Source: Plectrocnemia conspersa (Eukaryota > Arthropoda > Insecta > Trichoptera > Polycentropodidae). Taken from it: a stretch of DNA of 64,000 nucleotides. Under the pieces are notes generated by a model. It ran no database searches. It was given only the letters and a program-made list of their open reading frames with translations, and was not told the origin of the DNA. Shown here in pieces: positions 1 to 11,364 of this stretch (within the stretch, counting starts at the first letter, position 1; each line of letters starts with the position of its first letter). Made by a program: the position numbers and the translations under genes. The stretch lies in assembly GCA_009617715.1 (NCBI GenBank), contig VTFK01000043.1, forward strand, positions 1,116,001-1,180,000, read 5' to 3'.

Positions 1-190
1 TTATTGAATAAATTGATAATTAATGCTGATTAGCACACATTTTGCTGCCTATAACCTTTGACCTTTTACGTATACTTAAGTTCTGATTACAAAAATAAGC
101 TCTTGAGATATTAACCTCCTTGTCAATTGTTCTACTCATATGTAATATAATACATCTTATTTTACTTTTAAACTAAATAAGTTTATTTCC

Positions 191-400
191 AACATAAGCC
201 AGTGGTATATTCAGTGAATAATATTTGAAAGACCTAGGTTCAAATCTCATATAAACCCTAGTGCTATTTTTTAAATTTTTATCGTGTCTATGAAAGCGAA
301 ATTATATATTATTATTTTTATATAATCTTAATTCTGATTGATCATTACAGAATAGGTTTTCCTAGATTTTTCTTATCTTACGAATAAATAATTTAAAATA
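191..400 (+). repeat. tRNA-derived SINE copy 1
   Basis: The head resembles a tRNA gene promoter: a box-A-like CCAGTGGTA near 200 and a box-B-like GGTTCAAATC near 238. A body follows that contains CCTAGATTTTTCTTATC, shared in degraded form with the other copies. The same head recurs at 641 and 24085 on this strand, and at 18349, 31099, 40546 and 46118 on the other. The pattern fits a tRNA-derived SINE mobilised by a LINE partner. The 3' end is uncertain because this copy is diverged. Confidence 0.6.
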
Positions 401-489
401 TAAGCTCTATTGAAATCTAAGTAAATTGTTATAATATAATATATGTCACTGATTTGCAGATTTTTATCGGTGCCTCTAACTCACACAGA

Positions 490-637
490 GGTTGCATTTC
501 AACGTTTTAAGTAGGATATTACTGATTTTATTAATCGGTTTGTAACTGGTAAGAGTTAGATCAGTATTACGACTCTCAAACATTAAATATGAAATAAATT
601 TTGTTTGCATAAAAGGTTATGGCTTCTAGAATCCGAC
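490..637 (+). repeat. dispersed repeat, copy at 0.5 kb
   Basis: This stretch shares its beginning (GGTTGCATTT), an internal ACTGATTTTATT and its end (AAGGTTATGGCTTCTA followed by AATCCGAC) with 36818-36994 in the same orientation. The two copies are diverged and differ by small indels. No coding potential or terminal inverted repeat is visible. It may be part of a longer non-autonomous element or a LINE tail; the family is not recognised. Confidence 0.5.
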
Positions 638-639
638 GG

Positions 640-818
640 GCACAATAAACCAGTGGTATAAGTCAGTTACTAATACCTGAAAGACCTGGACTCGAATCAT
701 ATTTGAACCCATCAGTTTTTAAATTTCTATCGTATCTGGGAAACTATGAGATTTTCTTTTATTTCACTAATATTGCAAAGAATAAATAGTTATAGAATTA
801 AGCTAGATCGTGCATAGT
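640..818 (+). repeat. tRNA-derived SINE copy 2
   Basis: This is the clearest plus-strand SINE copy. It has a box-A-like CCAGTGGTATAAGTCAG followed about 35 bases later by a box-B-like GGACTCGAATC. The tail ends in AGCTAGATCGTGCAT, the complement of the GCACGATCTAGCT that starts the minus-strand copies at 18349 and 31099. The unit is about 180 bases long. It abuts the dispersed repeat ending at 637. Confidence 0.65.
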
Positions 819-1103
819 AACATCTTTTGATTGGAAGCTGTAATAATATTTTTAAATAATAAAATAGTCACCGATTTATGTATTTCGATTTTAGTCTAAT
901 GTTTCATTACTTATTTACTAAGTAATTGTTGAATATGCTTAGCACATTGTAATGCATTGGGCTAACGCCTGTCATGTTTTAATGGAAGAATAACAATGAT
1001 TAAATACATTTATTTAAACATAACATACAGGTTGCGGTCACGCTACTATTAATTTTGATTTAAAAAAATATAAATTATATTATGGACATACAATATATGT
1101 ATA

Positions 1104-1494
1104 TACGAGGGTAGTTCAATAAGTTCTTATAAAATCTAAGAGAAGGCCCTTGTGGTAACGAAATAAGTTTGTTTCTGAAAAGTACCATTTTTCAATAGAC
1201 TGTTTGCAAATTCCATTGCATCCTTTCATTATCGCAATATATTATAGCAAACGACTTCAGTTATTATTAACAATGTAAAAATGAGTTTTAAACACTTTCA
1301 TTTGAAAAGCAAAACACTTTAGTTAGATGAAATTTGGGGCACATTTGCACCGGTGTTTAAAACTGTTTACAGTTGTGTGAATGAGTTTAAACGTGGTCGT
1401 ACATCCACAAGTGATGAATATCGTTCAGGACGTCCACTTGAGGTGACTACGCCGAAAATGATCGACAAAATCCACGTTATTTGACGTCCACTTG
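1104..1494 (+). mobile_element. mariner element remnant, 5' half
   Basis: The stretch opens with a TA and a mariner-like terminus, CGAGGGTAGTTCAATAAG. From the ATG at 1281 the translation gives degraded mariner helix-turn-helix sequence, with the family hallmark EFKRGRTSTSDE (near 1386-1421) and RSGRP (near 1425). One in-frame stop interrupts it near 1318, and the frame ends near 1483. The DDE catalytic domain and the 3' terminal repeat were not found, so this is a truncated, non-functional remnant. The motif match is strong; the subfamily is not assigned. Confidence 0.8.
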
Positions 1495-2700
1495 TTCCTT
1501 TTCATTGCATTATTCATCATGTTGTGAAGTGTACCAAGGCAGGACTTACAGAAATAAATTATGTAATGTTAGTTGTGACAAAAATAGTGAATTTAATAGC
1601 CGTTCGAGTCCGTTAGCGAGAATTTTTCGCGCTTCTACAGGAAGTTGATTTAACCTATAATGTACTGCTGATGCTTAATAATGTGAGGTCAAGCCAAGGA
1701 CTTGAGTGCTTTGTATAAATTTAGGTATTTCTTGAGGATAAGAATCTGGCAAACTCTCCTTAGCTTAATGATCATAAGCGTTCCCAACTCATTGACGTTT
1801 TTTTTATAGATCTGTCTGTTCATATGAATTAAAAAACCTTAAATTACAAGGTTTTGGAAAAAGTATTGCCGTTATTTTAAGATACATAAAACCATTCAAA
1901 AGTATTTTCCTTGAGCACAACTGTATAAAATGAAATGGAACCCATGCAAAAATTTAATCAATTTAGAGTCTGGAACAATAAATTAAAATAATAAAGTATC
2001 CGGAAGTACCTTGAATGAAGAAATTTGAAGTATCGAGAAAGTAATTTAATTTTAAAACATAAAATTAGAGGTACTGTAAAAATTTTTGACATAAGAAAAA
2101 ATCTAACAAAAGTTAAATTACTAAAAATATTTTTAAACACAAATAAATTTTATTACGATAAACTCTCATAAATGTACTCGCTCTCTTTGTCGCTCTCTCT
2201 CTCTTATACATATGTATTACAACTATTGTAATTGTATGTATTTTTGAAGTTATTTCATACAATTTTTATCCAAAAATACAAGTATGGTATATATAGTATG
2301 TATGTATTATGCTACTATGTTTAAAGGTATTACCTTTCAGAGTGCATTTGTAAGGTTTCATAAGCATTGATCCTGTTTGTAATTTTACGCTACTAACTAC
2401 ATGTATACCGTATATGCGCAAAGGTGTATTATACATCGGTAGCTATAGATAAATGTACTAAACAACAATGACATTGTAGGGCTTTACATAACGACTAAAT
2501 TGTTTAATTAAAAAAACATTTAAGCATTTTTTAGAATATGTTCAAAGGTACAAAAATGTGTAATATATAAAATAATATTTTTACGACCCGTCCATTTATC
2601 TATTTTTGACCGCACAAAGGAATTCTTGGGCCTCCACGAGGAATTACATTAAACCGGTCACAATTCATTGAAGCTGAAAGTATTTAATTCAAATACTTTT
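1495..2700. other. AT-rich DNA, no gene seen
   Basis: No convincing open frame, RNA or mobile element was recognised. The stretch contains a CT-rich microsatellite near 2180-2213 and short A/T runs. The first few hundred bases may be decayed mariner flank, but no transposase motif can be followed past 1494. Confidence 0.5.
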
Positions 2701-2712
2701 CTGAAAGCATTT

Positions 2713-2718
2713 TTTATT
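2713..2718 (-). promoter_or_regulatory. possible polyadenylation signal
   Basis: TTTATT on the plus strand reads AATAAA on the minus strand, about 160 bases downstream of the stop codon of the candidate terminal exon at 2880-3018. Such hexamers are common by chance in AT-rich DNA, so support comes only from the position. Confidence 0.25.
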
Positions 2719-2879
2719 CATCTAACAGACTGTTGATTAATACATAAATTTCCGCTACAAATTTTCGCAGCAAAAACAAAGCAGGAATTTATCCGAACGC
2801 TATGTGTATGTATTCTCTTTATATGGTATATGTTGAAAAAAAATATCACTATTATTTGGCGGAACAAAAGTTCTCCTCT

Positions 2880-3018
2880 TTAATGGTGCTGTTGGGATGA
2901 CATTTTTTTTCCTTCGAACTTCTGCAAGTAATGGCTTCGCCAGATTTCCTCCCGAAATGGTCGGGTGATCGTTAGCCCTTCGTACATCATGTGCCGATTG
3001 ATAAAGGACCCGAGGATA
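2880..3018 (-). CDS. candidate terminal coding exon of an unidentified gene
   Basis: On the minus strand a pyrimidine-rich tract (TTTATTTATTTATAG) ends just before 3018, as expected of a splice acceptor. The following 139 bases are noticeably richer in G and C than the flanks. In the frame that skips one base after the acceptor they encode about 45 residues and stop at TAA (2880-2882). The peptide includes FREEIWRSHYLQKFEGKK and looks protein-like (Trp, Tyr, Met, charged residues), but I do not recognise the family. A second frame is also open across the exon, so the phase is not secure. An AATAAA lies about 160 bases downstream. An upstream exon must lie at higher coordinates or outside the window; none was identified. 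It could also be a conserved non-coding element. Confidence 0.4.
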
Positions 3019-3021
3019 CTA

Positions 3022-5464
3022 TAAATAAATAAATATAGAACGTTATAGAGCTTTAATATTTAATAAATAACTGGTATCGTACACGTTAAAATCGACAGAG
3101 AGTACATTAATAAAATATACGAAAATGTCTACATTTATTACCATAAAAAAATTCAAATAAATTAAAAACAATAATATAAATATTCAACTGTTTAAATTCA
3201 GGCAGTACATTATTGTTTTGTTTTTCTTAAATACAAACATCGGTGTCTTTAAGTGTAAATTCGTTTTATATCCAAATAATTGTGTAGTTTTATACAATAA
3301 AATAAAATAATAGCAAGGTAAATATTTATTCCATGTTATTTTACGCGAAGAAAATGTCGGCGGTACATTTTTCAGTTTTTATTTCAGTGACAATGAAGAT
3401 GTCAAATTTTCTTGAGGCATTTATATGATCACTTGCTATTTTGTAGATACTATGTAATAATGGTAGGAGTAAAGTGGCGTTATCAAATAATTTTCATCTA
3501 AATGTTAAGTTTGCCATTTTGCATTGTTAATGACTCGTGATAATATTGTTGTTGTGTTTTATATATGTAGTATATAAAAATATTTTTACTCACAACTAAC
3601 TTACATATTTTTATATATATAATTAATAAATTAATAAAATAGTAGTTACAATTTGATTTCAATACCATATGTATAACAAATTGATTTAATAAATTATCTA
3701 CAAATAATGGAGAATTTCTTTGTGAAATGTGATTTTACTAAACCGATTTAGATATTTTTTTTTTCCTTATTTATCTCCAAACCCTCCTTGCTTAGAATAT
3801 CCGACATTTTAGTTTAATTTATAATATTAAACTAGTGGTAAAAATTTACGGATCGATTAAATTATTTGAAAGCCGTTGTTTTTAGTGTGTTGCAATGCAA
3901 TGCCGTTAAGATAAGAAAATAGTCTATACTTAATTTATAAAAATTAATTAGCATATCGTCTTAAATTTATCCCGTAAATGTAGAATTTCGTGCAGTAAAC
4001 AGAAAAAACTTTTTCGATTAGGTAGAAAAGAATTTTAATAAAAATATAAACGGTATCATAAATAGGTTTATCTTAAATTACAATAATGAAAATTAAAATT
4101 TGCAATAAATAAAACATTAATATGTTTCATTAATAAATTTTATTGAATCGCTTAAACTTATTTATAATTATATATTTTTAGTACAATTCGCTTATCGAAT
4201 CCATAGAGTTTTTTATTTAATTTATGTTTTTGCATCGCGTAAAAACAATTAGATATCATCGATTGTAATTAGGACTATTACTTTATAATTAACGATACTT
4301 ATTAGTATAATATATTTCAAATATGCAAAATTATTCAATCGAAGAGTGGGATCTTATTTGTCGACAATGTTCGACCATATGCGTCTCAACTAAACCTCAA
4401 ATACTTGAAACTTTGCCCTATTTGTTAAACTCACAGCCTTAAAACATCTCATTAGCTTCTACGCATACTATCGTAGGAAAGAGAATACAATAAAAGGACT
4501 TACTTAACATTAAATCCAAATATAAACACTAAATATCTATGTTATATTATATTTTTATAGATATAACATAACAATTTAAATGAAAAATCATGAAATATTA
4601 TCATGAAAAATCATACAATGAAATATTAAATAACCGGCAATGAAACTCAAAAAATTACTTTTTTGAAGTTGTATTATCTTAACAAAAGTACAAAAGAAAA
4701 CACTTCACATAAAATTGTATTCTTGTATAATTCATATTTTCCTGAAAATATGTATAAAAGATTTATTCAATATTTTGAATAAAATGTATATTTTTTCTGA
4801 TATAACATATCTTAGAGGTATGATGTATATGTATGTATGTATATTATATATGTAGCTCTATCTATTAAAAATGTCCATCAACATTAGATATGGAAACATT
4901 TTCAGTTTATAAATAAATCAACTAAGTTGAACCATCCTTTTTATTACTACCAGTAATTATTTTTTCTTCATTTGTCATAACTGTACTGCTTTTGCTGTAG
5001 TACATAGAATAACCACAGTTTAAATTCTGGTTTTCTTTGTACTTTAGACTTTGTAAAATAGATAGTTTATATCATAATCTCGTGCTTTTCTATGTTCCAT
5101 TAATACATGCTAATATGTGAAAACGTTTTATCTTCGTAAGAGTTCTTTCTATCTTATTTTTACTTTATTATTGTGAATGATGTATGAGTGCAATATTTAT
5201 AATTTTTTTTATTAAATTTGTCACTACATTTACGAACGAATAGATAAAAATAAATTATATTATAGTTTCAATTCGATTGGAAAATATCGATTCTGCTGAA
5301 GTAATAAAATCCAGGGTTCTAAATTAAGATTCTACGTCTTAAAAACCATGCTATTCCTTATTAAATATATTCGGTATTCAGACAATATGCGTGAGCATCT
5401 ATTGCAAATAATTGTTGTTGATATATTGTACTTTTATTCATGTTTTTATCTTTTCTCATTTCAG
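3022..5464. other. AT-rich intron or intergenic DNA
   Basis: Very AT-rich sequence with many stops in all frames and no recognised transposon protein. It lies between a minus-strand and a plus-strand candidate exon. If both are real they belong to different genes, so at least part of it would be intergenic. Confidence 0.45.
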
Positions 5465-5565
5465 ATTTGGCTTGGAAACAAAATACAACATCCCGATACG
5501 AATCGGCTCAGAATGATGGCCGTTACGCTTTATCCTCCTGTAAAGATTGATCCTCTCAAATTAAG
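5465..5565 (+). CDS. candidate internal coding exon, unidentified gene
   Basis: A pyrimidine-rich tract ending TCTCATTTCAG precedes 5465, and AAG/GTAAAT follows 5565, so both splice sites have good consensus. The 101 bases between are open without stops in one frame, beginning IWLGNKIQHPDTNR and ending PPVKIDPLKL; the other two frames meet stops inside the exon. The GC content is higher than the surrounding intron-like DNA. I do not recognise the protein. An ATG upstream at 5348 opens the same frame through the acceptor, but that stretch is AT-rich and likely intron read-through. Partner exons were not found. Confidence 0.4.
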
Positions 5566-5639
5566 GTAAATTTATCATAAATCAAGACCATAATTTATAT
5601 ATCTTAAGCGTGGTTACTAATTAGTAGCGATTAATTAAA

Positions 5640-5960
5640 ATATTATTTCGCCATTTTTGTAAAGAGCCAAGCTGCTAACGGTAGCGTGTACCTGGTAATA
5701 AAATATCATTTATGCGTATGGCAACCCCAGACGATGGCGACAAACACGAAAAGGGCGGGAATCGCCAAAATGGCGTCTGTCAAACGCACCGCTGTTCATT
5801 AATCATATCGCTCCGTTGCGATCGTCGCTTGCTCTTTCGATTGAATTATCTTTGGCGGCCACTTTCACATTTCTCCGATAGTCAGCGAACAATACTTTTC
5901 GTATACAGTTCATAAAACAATAAAACGAACAGGGTCGAATTGGGGCGCAAAAATATAAAA
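5640..5960. promoter_or_regulatory. GC-richer island with clustered ATGGC motifs
   Basis: The island stands out from AT-rich flanks and carries three ATGGC (reverse GCCAT) cores between about 5718 and 5775, plus ATTA-type motifs (TTCATTAATCATA near 5796). GCCAT is the core of insect PHO/Polycomb-response sites and ATTA is the homeodomain core. A 67-codon open frame at 5712-5915 crosses it but has no family resemblance and no splice signals. I infer a conserved regulatory element; it could equally be an untranslated exon or a promoter. Confidence 0.3.
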
Positions 5961-7173
5961 GACGCCCCAACGACTATTGAATTTTATATTATTGCTTTAT
6001 CTTATATAACTGTAATGTCAAGCTTCATCTTTCAATAGTACTGATAATGAAGAATAAAAATAAATTTCTCTCTCTTAAAAATACAGCATATTTAGGGGTA
6101 CTGCAACCTAACTCCTTACTCTCTCTCGTTTTAATTATATTATATAAAATATTTCTTAGTGTATTATTTAAAATTACTCTGACACTTAATATATTTGTGT
6201 AATAAGTTATTGACATTTACCAATAATCAATTAAGTAGTGGTACAAGTAGTAGGAGCTCGTATTCTAGTCCGATGTGATGAAATCCATGTGTATTTTGGG
6301 ATCGCAGGGTGGAAAAGACTATATGTTTTATCTTTAGCAGCTTTGATCAATTACGTGCGGGTTTATTTAGAAAAAAAATTAAATCTACCCTCTTTGTCAC
6401 GCACTTGTTGCCAAAATTAAGGCACAAGCATTTCAATAACTTTTAGGTGCAATTATTCTTCTCAGCACTGTTTGCCAGTTCTTAAATATCTTGAATCCAA
6501 GTGGACAATCACACATATTACTTGTGAAAGCTCTAGATAACATAATATATGTAATTGTGGCTACGATCTTTACGTTCAACTTTAAAGTCAAAAACGCCTA
6601 ATCACACTTTCGGTTTTTGAAGCTAAATGGGTATATGAAATTCATATATACTTACAAAATAAACTGTTACCGTCTTTTCCGGCGTCTAGTTTGACTGCAA
6701 AGTCACATTTCTTTGCCTGCAATATCTAATAGTGGTGATCCCCACCGTGATTAAATTCTCGGAACGGATGTATTAATATATGATCCGTAAAATATTAACA
6801 ATTATTAAAGCCATTGTTACGTCCCGCGATCTCTCTTCCATTATTAAACTCAATTTCGAGACAAGTTGGTTTCTCTTTTCATTTGTTCGAAAAAGTTGTT
6901 AGAATGACATCTAAATTAATTGTGGACAAACGCCCACAACACTATTAATTACTAGCGATTATCTCTTTTACTTGTGACTTGAAATTCAAATTTGTCTGAC
7001 CTTCACCGTGTCTTATTGTGACATAGATGCTTTTTTTCAAGGGAAAAATTTATGATTATTTGTGCTGGCAGATAAATTAAACATTGTTAAGTGTTTGAAG
7101 ATAGTCGTATTTATTTTAAGGCCGCGTAGAGTTAATTTTTATGATTTGTATTTAAAACTTTATATTTTATAAG
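5961..7173. other. AT-rich DNA, no gene seen
   Basis: No recognised gene or transposon. There are short open frames near 6025-6216 (minus) and 6238-6420 (plus; it starts at GTG, not ATG), neither with protein-like features or splice context. Confidence 0.4.
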
Positions 7174-7293
7174 GCGGCTTCCATAAATTAATGTCACAAG
7201 TTTAGGGGGAGTCTGGCTCAATGACATCTTGTGATATAGGGAGGGGGGAGGTAAATAATTCACGAAATACCTGTGACATTGTTTATGAAAGCC
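7174..7293. mobile_element. short foldback MITE
   Basis: The ends form an imperfect inverted repeat. The left side reads GGCTTCCATAAATTAATG then TCACA; the right side, reversed, reads GGCTTTCATAAACAATG then TCACA. The centre is G-rich (GTTTAGGGGGAGTC and GGGAGGGGGGAGG). Elements of this layout, with 'first strand CCATAAATTA..GTCAC' ends and a G-rich or C-rich core, recur widely in arthropod genomes. It has no coding capacity. No target duplication could be defined. Confidence 0.6.
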
Positions 7294-9225
7294 ACATAAT
7301 AATGAAATTATACAACTATTTATAAATATTTATTTTTTGTTGCTTTTTTTAATCACGATCATTGCAACAGTTTCGTTATGAACAAGTAAATTAAATGCAA
7401 AAATCAGATACCAGAACTGATTCATCATGACATTGTACGCTAATCAGTTCATTGTCGGCATTGAGTAGCCGGTCCAGTCTATATCGTTTATTTATAGTAT
7501 TTTATAAAATTTCCATGTGTTTTCTACCATTGTGACGCATTTGGTCATGATGTTTTTTTATTAAATAAATAAATATTATACATACATAATAATTAATAAT
7601 GTTTTATGACATATAATATATTTTTTTAAACATGTAAATTATATATATTTATATGTATAGTATATCTATAATATATGTATGTATTTTCGCACAATAAATT
7701 TATTGTACTTATTAAGGATAATATTTTATTTTAAGAAATTAAATTCGAGCCCTGCTTCGATCATATTTCAGTGTTGTACATTTTCAATTGGTTCTCTCCA
7801 ACAGTTTAACTGTCTCATTTTGAAATGTTGAAAAGATACATTTAGACAAACAAATTCGTTACCCAAAGAAAAGCGATGTTTATTTTATAGAATAAAGGAT
7901 AAGATTTTATATTTTTTTTTTGCGAAAAAAGTTTTATTTATATAGCTCACTCTTCCTTTTCAGTATTGATTCGTCCCAAAAAAGGGATCACTTTCATTTC
8001 TAAACTAAATAGATGCGCATATTTTTCTTGGCTATTTGCAGACTAGGTCAATAGGGATCCAAACGCTAGATTTATGTCTGTTTCACTGAAACGTTCGAAA
8101 TGATCCGTTCTATTAATCACGAATAACTTAATTGTCAACCTATGATTTTATCTTTTATTTTGGCAGCACAAGTTGTGCAAATCTATGAAGCTATTTTTTA
8201 AATCGAGTATTCTAATATTGTTTCATGTAATTCAAGCGCTAAATGGATTTTGTGTTAATTTTTTAATTATATGTATAAATAAAAAAATAAAAGGTTGTTA
8301 AGGGCGTTATTTAATTTAATCATAATGCCGTTATTTAATTTATTTAATGAATATAAATAAAAGCTCGCAAAAACATAGCTTTAATGAAAAATATTTGCAT
8401 GAAAATCTTATCGGATTTTGCACAGACGGTGTTAGTGTAATGTTGGGGAGGAAGTCTGGAGTATCATCAAAAAATAAAAATAAAAAATCCAGGCGATTAC
8501 GTTTAAACTCATCATTTTAGTTTTATCTAACCGTTTTCGACCATCGATTAATTCTTGAATAGCTAGTAAGATGTTTTGGATTGTTTGATTCTTATTATAT
8601 ATATATATATCCCATAAATAATCAGAAGTCATTAATAAATTGCATACAAAATCATATAAATAAAATTAAAAAATATTTACATATAATGATTTAATAATAA
8701 TATTTACAGTATTTGAGCGACTAAAGGCATTTTAAAATAAATTACATTAAGTGAATTATTTGAGAGCCTGTATCTTTGTTATAAAAAACTACAAGCTAAT
8801 TTTCTGAAATCGTATGTATAAAATCATTAGTAATTCATATACAGTGTCTAATATTTATTTTTCCAGTTCCTGGCCAAAGCCTTCCAGCTGGGTATCTATT
8901 AATTCGTTCTCCCTATTATTTATTTATTTTTTAGGGCAAAAATAAGAAAGAAAAAAAAAAAATTGTTTCTTATTAAGTTAGCTAGCACTTTTTTTTAAGT
9001 ATTCATGTTACCTTATTAAGATTTTTTTTAACTAATGGGTTAGAATGATTTTTTTTTTTATCAAATAATTTCTTTAAGTTTATCGGAAGTAATGCGTAAA
9101 TTGTCTATTTTAAATCTTTATTTATTTGAGTTTCAGGCAAACCATTGAGCATATAGCCATTCTTAGCGCAATATTTTTTGTTGCGTTTTTTTACTAAAAC
9201 AAGCCATATGCAATAATTCGCGGAG
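7294..9225. other. AT-rich DNA, no gene seen
   Basis: Long A/T-rich stretch with homopolymer runs and TA microsatellites (for example near 8596-8612). The open frame on the minus strand at 8432-8632 ends in low-complexity sequence and is not supported as a gene. Confidence 0.4.
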
Positions 9226-10390
9226 TACCGCCATTTTAATTCTTATAAAACCACCATCCAATTTGTTTTCATATCCATTTGTTTTCAATATTTTTTTTTG
9301 CTTACTCACATTTTTCAGTGCAATTATCAATTGCATCAAAATTGCAATTTATAAAGTTTTTCTTTATTTATGATTCTCATGTGTAATATAAAAATTGCAT
9401 GGGAAAATTTAATCAATGAATTTAAATATATTTCAGAGCACCTTGGAATAAAATGATTGATTTACTTTATCATTACCAGACATTGTTCATTTTACTAGAA
9501 TGTGAGCTTTTGAAATATTTACTAAAATAGCGTTATAAACTTTGGGCATTAATTTAAAAAAATAGATTTTCCGGGATACCTCGATCGGAAAATCCCGGGA
9601 CAGAATACCTAGTGTCTATGAATATAAACCGATACCATTACGCGACGCCCGCCCAGATTTCGATTATTTTTCAGTCCTTATAAACAACATTAACGTCGAC
9701 GGTGCCATGAAGTGTCGCGCGATTAAAATTTAAATAATTATCAATTTGCAAAAGAGTCGGTCCCTCGCCCCGCCCGACCGTAACATATTTTAAATTCTAA
9801 TACACTTTCGGGTTAAAACCATTAAATGTACCACCAATTAAGGCACAACCATTAAACGTCCGCCATTATGTATTCCGGTGTCGTCCACGGCGCCATATGG
9901 TCACGCCGTCCTTTAAAAATATTTGCAAAAAATAAAATAAACAAATGGCGAATCGTCTCATGAAAAACTCGTTAATCCATTTTATCATTTCTCTTACACA
10001 TCGGCGCTGATATTTTCATTTTTTACGTGTTTTTTCTGCAACGCTCGTATCGGATTATGCGGGGATGCGAAGGGGTTGCGAATTCCTCCACTGCGCATAC
10101 AAACGACACATTAGCGCCGTACTACGATATTTCATAATATACAGTATCGCTCCTATATATACACAGTGTTCGAGGTGAACATTGATAATTTATTATAATA
10201 TTCGACACCTGTTCAATACGATTATGTCGACAAAAGGTACATTATCAATTTAATTATAATCATAATAATCATTTTTAGAAGTTTCAGTGTGTACGTTTAA
10301 TAATTTTATACGAGTCGTAAAGTTATATTATCATTAAGGGTCATGTTATTTGATACTTAAAAGCCCTTAAAATTATTATGATGGCGCAGT
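9226..10390. promoter_or_regulatory. probable conserved regulatory island
   Basis: This is a run of GC-richer, complex sequence. It has repeated GCCAT or ATGGC cores near 9229, 9703, 9863, 9891, 9944 and 10380. It also has many homeodomain-type ATTA/TAAT motifs (ACCATTAAATG, CCAATTAAGG, ACCATTAAACG near 9819-9860). An inverted repeat GATTTTCCG..CGGAAAATC lies at about 9567-9596. No frame is open across it. The composition is what deeply conserved insect developmental enhancers or Polycomb elements look like. That is inference; only a cross-species alignment could confirm it. Confidence 0.35.
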
Positions 10391-10408
10391 TGGTTATCGT
10401 TAATTAAA

Positions 10409-10630
10409 ATGCGTAGGAGTAGGTCTTTGTCCCGCTTCAACGAAATACCTCTCGAAAGCATTCCTGTCCGATCGTGTACATTTCTCAACCGAGACATTTG
10501 TCTTCTTCCCACATCTGAAATGCCTTACCTTAGCGTGACATTTCCTTCCCTCGGGAGACGCATTTTATATGATGTGGCTAGTAATATTTTACATGTATTA
10601 AAAATAATTTTGAAATGTATATTCGAGTAA
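10409..10630 (+). other. 73-codon open frame in a GC-richer patch, status uncertain
   Basis: The frame runs from ATG at 10409 to TAA at 10628, begins MRRSRSLSRFNEIPLESIP and has a coding-like composition for its first 55 codons before entering AT-rich DNA. No homology is recognised. It adjoins the regulatory-looking island upstream. It may be part of that conserved non-coding block, an exon whose donor lies near 10578, or a small ORF. No strong splice or promoter signal decides between these. Confidence 0.2.
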
Positions 10631-11364
10631 TAATTCTGTCATCCTTCCATTTTTTCCTTTCGCCTGGTATTAGATTCGTGGCAAAATAATGTGACAAAAA
10701 TACGAACATTTGACCCTTGATTTCTAGTCTAAAAATATAAGCTTTTCTCTATATATAATAGTATAATGCAAATGTGTGTAATGTATAAAATTTTTACATA
10801 AGAAACGTTCTCATGTTTCATTAATGTGGCAAGAGTACACTGAAGTTAAAACAACTACCATGTAACTTAAAACATGTGTAAAAATATGTTTTATTATAGT
10901 TACAATATTTTAATAGTTTTATGAAGCTTATATATATATATATATTACATTGAAGTAAAATTATTTAGGTTTATTTATAAATGTTTTTTAAAATTACTGC
11001 TTTTTAAAATGTCTCGTAGTGCTTCCTGTCTTACGAAAAGTAGTTTTAACTTACATAGTTTTATATGTCTCATTTTATTATTTTATATTTTTTTACATAG
11101 GAGTGAATTTAAACCAAATTAATAATTTTATGTTGTATTTAAATAGTTTATGAGGCCTTTAACAAAGCCTTTCAATGAATGGTTCGAGGGCGTAGGCCCT
11201 CTCTAAAATGCGCAGCGACTAGGGCGTAGCTTAAATCCAGTGATATTCTTGGCGACTGGCTGAGGATCGGGTTTTTCGAAACCAAAAACTTATCAGAAAA
11301 GTATCAAAAATATATTGCATCTCTGCAGCATAAATCGATTTGCTTAAATATTTGCGGAAAATTT
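10631..11364. other. AT-rich DNA, no gene seen
   Basis: There are TA microsatellites near 10929-10947, and a GC-richer patch near 11180-11290 whose sequence GGGCGTAGGCCCTC is partly self-complementary. The latter may be the decayed 3' end of the LINE on the minus strand that begins at about 11365, but no hallmark was recognised. Confidence 0.35.

Noticed and set aside
200..260. A functional tRNA gene at the SINE heads
   Set aside because: The A and B boxes are present, but the acceptor stem and cloverleaf pairing are not maintained, and the unit is dispersed with a common tail, so it is a SINE.
2180..2213. CT-rich repeat as a GAGA-factor regulatory site
   Set aside because: It reads as a plain microsatellite without other regulatory signals nearby.
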